A stretch of 13,917 bases of DNA from Aequorivita sp. (GTDB lineage Bacteria; Bacteroidota; Bacteroidia; Flavobacteriales; Flavobacteriaceae). Shown here in pieces: positions 6,742 to 13,507 of the stretch. The notes below the pieces were generated by a model. That model made no database searches. It worked only from the letters and a program-made list of their open reading frames with translations, and was not told the origin of the DNA. The position numbers were made by a program, and so were the translations under genes. The DNA lies in the NCBI GenBank assembly GCA_020435865.1, contig JAGQYZ010000057.1, positions 645 through 14,561 of the forward strand, written 5' to 3'. Numbering within the stretch: the first letter of the stretch is position 1; each line of letters opens with the position of its first letter.

Positions 6742-7381
6742 CCCTCATTTGTTTTAAAATCTCATCCACTTTTCTGTTTGACTCCTGTAAGTCCTTAAAG
6801 TAATCTTGTTCCATCATAATTTCAGGAAATTCAATACGCCTAGTGTCAATTTTCATTAAATAATCTTTTGCTTTAAATAATTCATTTTCTTCGTCAATAG
6901 ACAAAACCTCATTTTTTCTTTTTTCAGTTAATGAAAACATAGTTTGTTTAGCAATATCTATATCTTTTTGATAATTATTGATGAGTGTTTTTATTTTAGT
7001 TCTAAAATCTTCACTTCGTTTTTCATCCTGTTTAATGGATTTATCATTAATAAAATATATTATTTCATTTTCAACTTCTGGAATTACTTTATCTTCCTTT
7101 GCTGTGTATATGATTTTAGGAAAATATGGACGTATTTTATGAAATTCTTCTATAAGATGACTGCCTTCAAATGGAACACCTGTTTCAGACAAATGATAGT
7201 CGGCAATTAGACACTCAATGTCTGAATTCAGAATATCTTCAAGTAATACATTCATCTCTGTTGAAGCATCCACATTGAAAATTACAACATCAATTGTATC
7301 TTCATCATCACCCATTAAGTTGATAAAATCCAAGCGTTCGCCTTCTTGCTCGTCAACGTACCCAATTTTATAATTAGCCAT
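6731..7381 (-). CDS. Stand-alone receiver (response-regulator) protein with helical tail
   Basis: The first half of this 216-residue protein is a receiver domain with the full active-site set: acidic Asp10/Glu11, phospho-acceptor Asp61 (CLIADYHL), Thr93 (IIYTAKED) and Lys114 (INDKS). It can therefore be expected to take a phosphate from a histidine kinase, most likely the adjacent one. Residues about 125-216 are charged and helical (for example SLTEKRKNEVLSIDEENELF) and contain no helix-turn-helix or enzyme domain, so the output is probably a protein contact. Its start codon overlaps the end of the kinase gene by 8 nt and its own end overlaps the HNH gene by 11 nt, which predicts coupled translation. 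Confidence 0.85.
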   Translation of the reverse strand: MANYKIGYVDEQEGERLDFINLMGDDEDTIDVVIFNVDASTEMNVLLEDILNSDIECLIADYHLSETGVPFEGSHLIEEFHKIRPYFPKIIYTAKEDKVIPEVENEIIYFINDKSIKQDEKRSEDFRTKIKTLINNYQKDIDIAKQTMFSLTEKRKNEVLSIDEENELFKAKDYLMKIDTRRIEFPEIMMEQDYFKDLQESNRKVDEILKQMRDAK

Positions 7382-9932
7382 TGTTTTTTCTTTTATTAAA
7401 ATTCAATTTTACTCCAAAGCCCTGATTAAGAGAAAGGACTTCTACATAACCATTATAATCATCTATAACATTCTTAACAACGTACATACCCAAACCTGTA
7501 CCCACAACATTCCCTCTTTTGTCTCGCTTAGTGGTAACAAAAGGTTCAAATATCTCATCAGGATCATTAAAAACTTCTGAAAGACCAATACCATTATCTG
7601 AATATAGTATTTCAATTTCAGTATCTGTATTATCCCATTCCATTTGGATTCTACGTTGGTATTTTTCTCTTCTAAGTTTGAAAGCTTCTAATGAATTTGT
7701 GAGTAGATTATTAAATATTGAATCCATATCAATTTCAAATGCTCTTATAGTATTACCATTACTGCTATTACCTTTAAGAACCAAATCTACATTCCGTTCT
7801 TGAAGAACAAACTTCCAATTTTTCTTAAATTGTTCGAAATACTTTCCAAAATTCAGGTTTTTCCGTTTACGCTTGTCAGTTTTAATGGAACTAAGAGAAT
7901 AATCTATCCAACCCTTTAGCTTTTCATGATCTACTTTTATATGACTAATTAATTTGAAAGGATTTTTATTATCAGCTAAAGCAGCAACAGTTTCTTTAGG
8001 AATAATTGTTCTTAAATGTTTTTCTAAATATCTTAACCGGGGTTCAAGATTATTACTAATTGATTTAAGTTCATGATCAAAAGATGCAACTATTAATCCT
8101 AGACTGGCTAAAGAGCGCATCAACCGTAACTCAACATCTTTTTCACTTTCTTCTTTTTCTTCTTCCTTTTCTTTCTCTTCAGACTGCTCGGTTAGTTTCT
8201 TTTCAAGTATATCAGCAGTATCTTTCAAAGAATTCTCAGGACTATTGCTGGAAACTTGTCCTTCTAAGTTTTTATTTTTTTCTTTTTCTGCAATAATTTC
8301 TTTAGCTAGCTCTTCAGCTTGCTTTCTCAATTCCTCTTTTTTACGCCTTTGCTCTTCGTTTTTTCGCTTGAGATAAAAAGGATGTAATATTCTGCTTCGA
8401 TCAAATTCAAACTCGCTTATGATACCAGTTACTATCCTTTTAAATGTCTCAAAAGTCATATTTTCAATTAATGCACTTCTATCTGACTTATCTCGTAAAT
8501 CCGGATTCGCAATGCGTGATATATCTATAACCCCGGCAATTTGTTTAGCTCTAACCCTCCAATCCCCTATCCGTTGGCCGGCACTAGCAGGACTAGAAGC
8601 TTGTCTCTTACCAAGGTCTAGCCAATCATCTCCTGGTTCTCCATAAGGTCTAACCCTAAAGTAATCACGATAGATTTTAATCCCCCCAAATTTGTCAAAG
8701 GACTTCGTTATTGAAGGATAATCATTATCTAAATATGGATAGGACTTATAATCATCACTACTTGGCTTGCCTATTTTGGTAAAATAAAAATTGAAGTTAA
8801 AATCTCCAACTGCTTTTAAAAGCTTCTCACTATCTTCTTTACGCCATTTCAGTACTTTAGTAATATCTTTGGTAACCTCAATGTAATCCTTTTTTAATGA
8901 TTGAAAGTTGTAGGGATGTGGTGATTCTATTAAATCAAATACATCTAAAAATTCACTTTCAAGTCGATCAATATCAAGCTCATTTCTGAAAATTTTTAAC
9001 TGTATTTTTAAATCCTCAGCAATATATTTTGCCTCAACTTTATATTCAAAGTTGTTAAAATAATGCCCACTTACTTCCCCAAACTCTTGGTCTTTCTGTA
9101 GCAAAAATTGATATATGTTAAAAACACCTAACTCTTTAGGTGGAATCAATGCTTCTAGGCTTTTAAATAATTTTTGAAGACTTGGAGTATCCCACTCGTC
9201 CCTAAGATTAGAAATTTTAATAATTGTTCCATGAGAAAAATCATTATCAGAATCATTTAATACAGCAGAAATACCTTCAACATCTGGAAAAGTTTCTAAT
9301 ATTTCATTCTTAAAATCGAAGTTTATTAACTCCTCAAGGTCAGCATTTATATCAGTTAGAGTCTTATCCTGCTCCTCAAATTGTTGCCAATTCATAGACC
9401 AATCGTAACCAGTAGTATGTTTTTTAGGTAATGTTTTGAGATCAGAGATTTCTCCAAGACGATCTAGAGCAAATCTACCTAAACCTTTAGCTCCAGTTTT
9501 TATTCTACCCTCGTTACTTAGGAATTCAACTAATTTATTGTCTGTGCCTATTTTCATCCACTTTTGAAGAATTGTATTGTTGGTCATTCCTTCTCCATTA
9601 TCAATGATGTAAAGCGAGTTTTTCTTTCTGAAGAAAGTAGAGAGTAATTCTGTAGTTTCTTTATTAAGTTTTTGAAGCAGATATTTTCCTTCGTCTTCTT
9701 TATAACAATCCGCAATTAAACTATATTCATTCAATAATTCTTCAAACAAGTTGGTTTCAATTATCTCAGGAATTCCTTCATATATTATATCAAAAATTAC
9801 AAAAGCAACCGTTGCGTCAGCATCGTAACAATTCTTAACTAATTCAATAATTGCTCCTTCAACATTAGAGAAATTCTCTTGACCAATTAAACGTGCAGTA
9901 CGTGCTGATACTATAAATGGAATTTTGGTCAT
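7374..9932 (-). CDS. Double-GHKL protein: MORC/MutL-like ATPase fused to histidine kinase
   Basis: The 852 residues contain two ATP-binding modules. At the N terminus, IIELVKNCYDADA (28-40), DNGEGM (111-116) and GAKGLGRFA (147-155) are the motifs of MORC/paraMORC-, MutL- and Hsp90-type ATPases. A middle region holds FRVRPYGEPGDDW (about 425) and NPDLRDKSDRSALIEN (about 475), patterns shared with other proteins of this type. About 515-605 is a highly charged coiled coil. Next comes a dimerisation/phospho-acceptor segment with SFDHELKS, His620 being the likely phosphorylated residue. The kinase catalytic domain follows: NNLLTNSLEA (741-750), DNGIG (779-783), FEPFVTTK (795-802) and GTGLGMYVVK (811-820). 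There is no signal peptide or membrane helix, so it acts in the cytoplasm. It is the first gene of the operon and probably senses a foreign DNA or damage signal and phosphorylates the receiver. Confidence 0.88.
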   Translation of the reverse strand: MTKIPFIVSARTARLIGQENFSNVEGAIIELVKNCYDADATVAFVIFDIIYEGIPEIIETNLFEELLNEYSLIADCYKEDEGKYLLQKLNKETTELLSTFFRKKNSLYIIDNGEGMTNNTILQKWMKIGTDNKLVEFLSNEGRIKTGAKGLGRFALDRLGEISDLKTLPKKHTTGYDWSMNWQQFEEQDKTLTDINADLEELINFDFKNEILETFPDVEGISAVLNDSDNDFSHGTIIKISNLRDEWDTPSLQKLFKSLEALIPPKELGVFNIYQFLLQKDQEFGEVSGHYFNNFEYKVEAKYIAEDLKIQLKIFRNELDIDRLESEFLDVFDLIESPHPYNFQSLKKDYIEVTKDITKVLKWRKEDSEKLLKAVGDFNFNFYFTKIGKPSSDDYKSYPYLDNDYPSITKSFDKFGGIKIYRDYFRVRPYGEPGDDWLDLGKRQASSPASAGQRIGDWRVRAKQIAGVIDISRIANPDLRDKSDRSALIENMTFETFKRIVTGIISEFEFDRSRILHPFYLKRKNEEQRRKKEELRKQAEELAKEIIAEKEKNKNLEGQVSSNSPENSLKDTADILEKKLTEQSEEKEKEEEKEESEKDVELRLMRSLASLGLIVASFDHELKSISNNLEPRLRYLEKHLRTIIPKETVAALADNKNPFKLISHIKVDHEKLKGWIDYSLSSIKTDKRKRKNLNFGKYFEQFKKNWKFVLQERNVDLVLKGNSSNGNTIRAFEIDMDSIFNNLLTNSLEAFKLRREKYQRRIQMEWDNTDTEIEILYSDNGIGLSEVFNDPDEIFEPFVTTKRDKRGNVVGTGLGMYVVKNVIDDYNGYVEVLSLNQGFGVKLNFNKRKNNG

Positions 9933-9992
9933 AATTGATTAGTAATGATTTGAAAATTTATTCGATTCTATAAATTTAATGGCTAAGTAATA

Positions 9993-10000
9993 CAAATATA
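9993..10000 (-). promoter_or_regulatory. Candidate -7 element for the four-gene operon
   Basis: On the minus strand the sequence is TATATTTG, a perfect match to the Bacteroidota -7 consensus TAnnTTTG, about 60 nt upstream of the kinase ATG at 9932. I find no TTG at the usual -33 spacing, so the call rests on the -7 element alone. It suggests the operon has its own promoter rather than depending on the ATPase gene upstream. Confidence 0.35.
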
Positions 10001-10034
10001 TCCATTCAAGACCATTATTTAGGATTTCAAGCTG

Positions 10035-10715
10035 CTATTTTCTTTTATCAAAACTCTTTTGATCAAAAGCAATAAGATTGAATAGCTGACGCATTCTGGA
10101 ACGGACTCTAGAGCCATAACGTGCTTCTAGCTCTTTGGCATTGAGGTTTGTTGTACAGTGGCTATAGATTCTTCGCTTAGATCCTGAAACAAATTCAGGA
10201 TGACAGAGCAAGTCGTGGCGGGAAAGGATGATTTCTCCCATTACGTTGATGTCTTGGCCGAAGTAACGCCCTGTTGGTTCTACGCCAAGGTCGTCAAAAC
10301 AGAAGTAACCGTTTTGACCATACTTTTCCATGACTTCGAAACCTTTGGTGCTGAATTCAAAGGTTATGTTTCGTGCCGGAATTACTGTGTATGGCTTTTT
10401 ATGTGGCATGATGTAAGGCATCAATTTCATTAAGCTTGTTTTACCACACCCAACTGGACCAGTTAGCAATATTCCTTTGTTCAGGTCTATTTTTAAGGCT
10501 TTACAATAGTCTTCTACATCCAAAAAATATACTAGAAGCTTTAAAACAACCAACTCATCTTCTTTGTAGAGCTTGAATTGTGAGCCAAAGAGTTGTTTGC
10601 CTTTGTACTTGAGATACCCCAAAATTGCTTTGTAGTCATACTGAATGATATTCCCATCCAAAATACCTATTTGGAAGTCCTGGTCTTTTTCGTTGAGGAT
10701 GTGTGGTTGTTTCAT
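10035..10715 (-). CDS. DnaC/IstB-like P-loop ATPase of a mobile element
   Basis: The 226-residue protein has Walker A GPVGCGKT (86-93), Walker B FCFDD (138-142) and a TTNLNAKELEARYGSRVRSRMRQLF-type region (from 188) that fits sensor I plus the arginine finger of the DnaC/IstB class. Such ATPases load helicases or help transposition and are regular members of Bacteroidota mobile islands, where they follow a winged-helix gene as here. Residues 171-179 (CHPEFVSGS) are encoded by a palindromic repeat inserted in frame between the sensor region and the Walker B domain; relatives should lack this peptide. The gene is otherwise intact. It lies 44 nt downstream of the winged-helix gene and about 100 nt before the kinase gene. 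Confidence 0.82.
   Translation of the reverse strand: MKQPHILNEKDQDFQIGILDGNIIQYDYKAILGYLKYKGKQLFGSQFKLYKEDELVVLKLLVYFLDVEDYCKALKIDLNKGILLTGPVGCGKTSLMKLMPYIMPHKKPYTVIPARNITFEFSTKGFEVMEKYGQNGYFCFDDLGVEPTGRYFGQDINVMGEIILSRHDLLCHPEFVSGSKRRIYSHCTTNLNAKELEARYGSRVRSRMRQLFNLIAFDQKSFDKRK
10180..10205 (-). repeat. Palindromic repeat embedded in frame in the ATPase gene
   Basis: ATCCTGAA...TTCAGGAT with TGACA at its edge is a near-perfect palindrome. Read on the minus strand it supplies residues 171-179 of the ATPase, CHPEFVSGS. The same family recurs at 4196 and 11459. The reading frame is kept and contains no stop. Confidence 0.85.
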
Positions 10716-10730
10716 GGATTCGCTTTTAGA

Positions 10731-10754
10731 CCCTTCGACAAGCTCAGGGTGACA
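10731..10754. repeat. Palindromic repeat, CCCTTCGACAAGC type
   Basis: CCCTTCGACAAGC joins a TCAGGGTGACA half to form an interrupted palindrome. It lies in the 44-nt gap between the winged-helix gene and the ATPase gene, and a near-identical copy is at 11838. This repeat type is widespread in Bacteroidota genomes. Confidence 0.8.
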
Positions 10755-10759
10755 AATTG

Positions 10760-11293
10760 CTATAATGGTTCGTTGTAGTTTTTATTGTTAGTTACCTGAA
10801 GGTTGTCCTGTTTTGGGACAGTGGCTTTAAAGTTTGAACTTGCTTCTTCATTTTGAGAATTTGAATTTTTAAAAACTTGCTCTTTATTAACCTTTTTATT
10901 TGTTTGTATATGTTTATATAAAGGTCCCACTTCTTGTCCTGATATGGGACTGTTTAAGTCCACTACTTGTCCAGAGGTTGTCCCGAATTTGAGCATCTTG
11001 ATTTTACTTCCCTTGAAAGGGTTATGGGATGGTCTGTAAAGGATATACCCATGATTATCCAATTCTTTTAGACAGCGGTGGTAGGTGGATTTAGAACCTA
11101 CTTTGGACAACTTCATTACTTCTTCCCGGTTGATGTGAAAACTTTCTGGAAAGCGGTTGTTATTCCAAATTTGAAATAGTGCCATGTATAAGCTTATATG
11201 GGTTGGATTTAGGTGGTTGTCTTTTGAGAATTGTACGAAGACACTATTCAAGTGTTTAATATAATTAATCTCTTGCATTATATTATATATCAT
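10760..11293 (-). CDS. Winged-helix replication-initiator-like protein
   Basis: The 177-residue protein begins with INYIKHLNSVFVQF and LNPTHISLYMALFQIWN (about 9-43), followed by a winged helix: the recognition region is REEVMKLSKVGSKSTYHRCLKEL (about 56-78), and the wing is GYILYRPSHNP. This pattern is typical of helix-turn-helix proteins that sit just before a DnaC-like ATPase in Bacteroidota mobile elements, probably in a replication or control role. The tail after about residue 115 is low-complexity and rich in Asn, Lys and Ser. The start at 11293 gives MIYNIMQEINY; Met6 (11278) is an equally good start. It does not overlap its neighbours: 44 nt to the ATPase gene and more than 200 nt of repeats upstream. 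Confidence 0.78.
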   Translation of the reverse strand: MIYNIMQEINYIKHLNSVFVQFSKDNHLNPTHISLYMALFQIWNNNRFPESFHINREEVMKLSKVGSKSTYHRCLKELDNHGYILYRPSHNPFKGSKIKMLKFGTTSGQVVDLNSPISGQEVGPLYKHIQTNKKVNKEQVFKNSNSQNEEASSNFKATVPKQDNLQVTNNKNYNEPL

Positions 11294-11326
11294 TTAATGC
11301 CAACACGCCAGCTGGCCTCTTCGCTA

Positions 11327-11347
11327 AAAACATCCACTGGATGTTTT
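11327..11347 (-). terminator. Perfect 9-bp hairpin, terminator or repeat
   Basis: AAAACATCC, a 3-nt loop ACT and GGATGTTTT form a perfect stem. On the minus strand it is followed by TTTTTAGC, as in a terminator for the excisionase-like gene upstream. The surrounding bases look like another dispersed palindromic repeat of this phylum, so both readings may hold. Confidence 0.5.
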
Positions 11348-11407
11348 CTAAACGCTCGATCCTATAATTGACATCTTTCATAGTACCTTCTCGATACAAT
11401 TTTGCTT

Positions 11408-11431
11408 ACATTTCGACAAGCTCAATGTGAC
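11408..11431. repeat. Palindromic repeat, TTTCGACAAGC variant
   Basis: ACATTTCGACAAGC plus TCAATGTGAC keeps the pairing of the CCCTTCGACAAGC family although the arm bases differ (ACATT/AATGT instead of ACCCT/AGGGT). This shows compensating changes between copies. Confidence 0.7.
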
Positions 11432-11458
11432 TGCAAAATCACTCGAAGTGACGTTTAG

Positions 11459-11483
11459 ATGCTGAAACAAGTTCAGCATGACA
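11459..11483. repeat. Palindromic repeat, GCTGAAACAAGTTCAGC type
   Basis: ATGCTGAAACAAGTTCAGC with ATGACA at its edge is a second copy of the family embedded in the ATPase gene, again with compensating arm changes (ATGC/GCAT instead of ATCC/GGAT). Confidence 0.75.
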
Positions 11484-11488
11484 ATGGG

Positions 11489-11514
11489 ATTGCTTCGCTC
11501 CACTCGCAATGACA
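11489..11514. repeat. Palindromic repeat, ATTGCTTCGCTCC type
   Basis: ATTGCTTCGCTCC and ACTCGCAATGACA form a third class of interrupted palindrome, a few nucleotides beyond the stop of the excisionase-like gene. All three classes share the TGACA edge, which suggests a common mobilisation mechanism. Confidence 0.7.
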
Positions 11515-11519
11515 ACAAA

Positions 11520-11798
11520 CTAAAACTTGTTGTGGATTCTATTTTGCTCCAGTATTCTACAGATTTCTTCGTAGTCGTAATAAATGACACCACCGACCTT
11601 AGTATAGGGTAATGTGCCATTGATGCGTAAGTTTTGCAATGTTCCTGGAGAAATACCTAGCAGCTCTCTTACCTCAGGTGACTTAATCCATTTTTTGGTT
11701 TTGATACCTGCTTGGTGATTGATAAGGGTTTTGATGTCTTCCAATAATTCATTTTTAAATTCATTTAAATCGTCAGTAGTTAGAACTTTTATACTCAT
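11520..11798 (-). CDS. Excisionase-like helix-turn-helix protein
   Basis: The chosen start (ATG 11798) gives 92 residues beginning MSIKVLTTDDLNEFK, the usual start and length for this family; an upstream ATG at 11837 would add 13 residues that do not look conserved and would start at the edge of a palindromic repeat. Residues about 36-85 form a MerR/excisionase-type winged helix: KKWIKSPEVRELLGISPGTL, then NLRINGTLPYTKVGGVIYYDYEEI. Such small proteins direct excision or transcription in Bacteroidota integrative elements. No integrase gene is in the window, so its partner must lie elsewhere. The gene is first in the minus-strand module, ahead of the winged-helix and ATPase genes, and followed by a repeat cluster. 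Confidence 0.82.
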   Translation of the reverse strand: MSIKVLTTDDLNEFKNELLEDIKTLINHQAGIKTKKWIKSPEVRELLGISPGTLQNLRINGTLPYTKVGGVIYYDYEEICRILEQNRIHNKF

Positions 11799-11837
11799 TT
11801 GAAATAGTTTAGTTAAGGTTAATAGTTGTTGAAACAA

Positions 11838-11861
11838 CCCTTCGACAAGCTCAGGGTGACA
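11838..11861. repeat. Palindromic repeat, CCCTTCGACAAGC type
   Basis: This copy is almost identical to the one at 10731-10754. It lies about 40 nt upstream of the excisionase-like start, where it could affect its promoter or leader. Confidence 0.8.
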
Positions 11862-11863
11862 AC

Positions 11864-12405
11864 TTCAGCGGAATAAGTCAATTTTGGTTAAAGAAGCTGC
11901 CGAAAGTTTCCTTAAGGACAGCTCCTTTTATAGTGATTTGACTTTCGTGATACAAATTTGTTGAGGAATGATTTTATTTGTTCACAATGGAAAAGAAGTT
12001 GTTAAAATGGATAATATTCTAACATGCAAAATATGTTTAACATAACTACTTAAAACTATATAAAAAATATTTTATGTTATTCAGTATGAGTGTAATTGCC
12101 ACAAGTATTATTCAGTTAATCCGAATAAATTATATGTAACTTTTAGCACTCAAGTTGTTATACCTTGTGAGAACACAATATAGCTTTCCCTTAAACAAAA
12201 ATCACTTACTCTTTTGATTTTTAAGCAATTATTAGAAAGGTAATTTCTTCATTATAAAACCAAAGGTATAGGCGAGAAAATTTTGTCACCTATTGAGGAT
12301 GCAATTATTAGTTAAACTTAGATAATATTCCATAAGTTTTAGAGATTTACTCTAATCTGTAATAAAAATTATTTCAAAAAAAGTTGAATTTTTTTAATTA
12401 AAACC
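11864..12405. other. AT-rich intergenic region without a gene
   Basis: About 540 bp separate the excisionase-like gene from the RteC-family gene; all frames are broken within short distances. It holds an inverted repeat TTAGAG/CTCTAA (12339-12355) and T/A-rich runs near 12365-12395 that may end transcription of the RteC-family gene. I could not assign a promoter, origin or attachment core, although its place between element control genes makes such sites plausible. Confidence 0.5.
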
Positions 12406-13272
12406 TCACTTTAAAGCGTCGGACTCATTAATTTTATTCAATAAGGCTTTTTTAAGACTATCCAAAAATTTAGTTTGATCATTTTTTCTCCCCTTTACAT
12501 CCAAAAATTTTCTGTAGATGTTCTTGACCTCAACGTTGAATAGTTGTTCACAAACCAATGTCAAGTCTTTCAAATTTAACTTACCATTGTTAATTGCCTT
12601 GCTACAGTGTAAGGCATAAATAAGCTCAATTAAGTCTATGTTATTTGACGTCCAATTTAAATTTACATCTATATAGGTTCCACTGTTATTTGATACTTTT
12701 CTGCGAAGCTTGTAGATTTCTGATTTCACTTCGGTGATTAATTGTTCGTACGCCCATAGGGTAGCCAAGATTGTGTCATGGCTTGAATTGAAATTTGGAT
12801 CGGTGTAGTAATTATATGTTTCGGGATAAAGCCATAGTTCGTAACTAATCCTGGTAAAGTAATGTTGATCCTGATTTTTGTTTCCTGTTTTGATGTAATG
12901 ATAGAACTCGATATTTTGATCAATATAGTTCTGGAATAGGTTAAGGTGGTCTTTATAGTAGTTTATTTGCTTATTAATAGTTGTATTGGGTTTCTTTACT
13001 TCAATGTTGGAAAGATTGGTGAAATAAATGAGCTTGCTCAATACCGCTGGTTTTATTTCTTTATAAAACCTGATTTCTTTTTCGATTGTTTGAAATCGTG
13101 ATGAGACTTTTAATTCCTTTAATTTTAAAAGGGTTTGACTCGTAATAGTAATGGCTTTTCTATTATAATTTAAAGCATCTAGATTGAGCTCTTCCAAGGT
13201 GTAAAGCTTCTCTTCCATTTGTTCCAGCGTTTGCTCGAATAAATACATAGGTATATTAATTAAGTTAGACAT
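12406..13272 (-). CDS. RteC family protein
   Basis: The 288-residue protein matches RteC, the regulator of excision and transfer genes in conjugative transposons such as CTnDOT. The strongest evidence is the C-terminal part: IDLIELIYALHCSKAINNG (about 212-230), then CEQLFNVEVKNIYRKFLDVKGRKNDQTKFLDSL, with its conserved Glu-Leu-Ile-Tyr-Ala-Leu, Ala-Ile-Asn-Asn-Gly and Arg-Lys-Asn...Thr-Lys-Phe-Leu-Asp positions. The N-terminal half is helical, with many Tyr, Asn and Lys residues, as usual. Length is close to family members. The classical RteA/RteB sensor and regulator genes are not next to it, so it is probably an orphan regulator of this element. It is isolated by over 500 bp of gene-free sequence from the module it would control. 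Confidence 0.85.
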   Translation of the reverse strand: MSNLINIPMYLFEQTLEQMEEKLYTLEELNLDALNYNRKAITITSQTLLKLKELKVSSRFQTIEKEIRFYKEIKPAVLSKLIYFTNLSNIEVKKPNTTINKQINYYKDHLNLFQNYIDQNIEFYHYIKTGNKNQDQHYFTRISYELWLYPETYNYYTDPNFNSSHDTILATLWAYEQLITEVKSEIYKLRRKVSNNSGTYIDVNLNWTSNNIDLIELIYALHCSKAINNGKLNLKDLTLVCEQLFNVEVKNIYRKFLDVKGRKNDQTKFLDSLKKALLNKINESDALK

Positions 13273-13316
13273 TATTATGCTACTTAATTAAATCATAGGG
13301 GGAATTTATAAAATAG

Positions 13317-13439
13317 CTAATCCAAAGCCAAAGTAAACTGGTGAGTGTTGGTTTGGATTAAACCATAATCGTTTGCTATTACATAGTTGATGCTACCACT
13401 GATTGCTTGGTTTTCGTCCTTTAGTAATTGAATGGGCAT
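13317..13439 (-). CDS. Short orphan reading frame, possible gene remnant
   Basis: A 40-residue frame begins MPIQLLKDENQAISGSINY and ends QFTLALD. It is in frame with only eight further sense codons upstream before a TGA near 13463, so a longer intact gene is excluded here. The composition is protein-like and more GC-balanced than the surrounding intergenic DNA, which suggests the C-terminal remnant of a lost gene or a real micro-protein. I do not recognise a family. It lies between the RteC-family gene and the carbohydrate-binding gene, where an element boundary would be expected. Confidence 0.3.
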   Translation of the reverse strand: MPIQLLKDENQAISGSINYVIANDYGLIQTNTHQFTLALD

Positions 13440-13507
13440 TTCAAAACTTATTGATATGCAGTTAATTCACAATTTTAATGTAACGAGATGTCATCTGTAT
13501 ATATACT

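Noticed and set aside
8084..8646. Short + strand frames opposite the kinase gene
   Set aside because: They are antisense to a well-supported coding region and have no independent support.
11378..11620. 80-codon minus-strand frame
   Set aside because: It is the translation of consecutive palindromic repeats and overlaps the excisionase-like gene in another frame.
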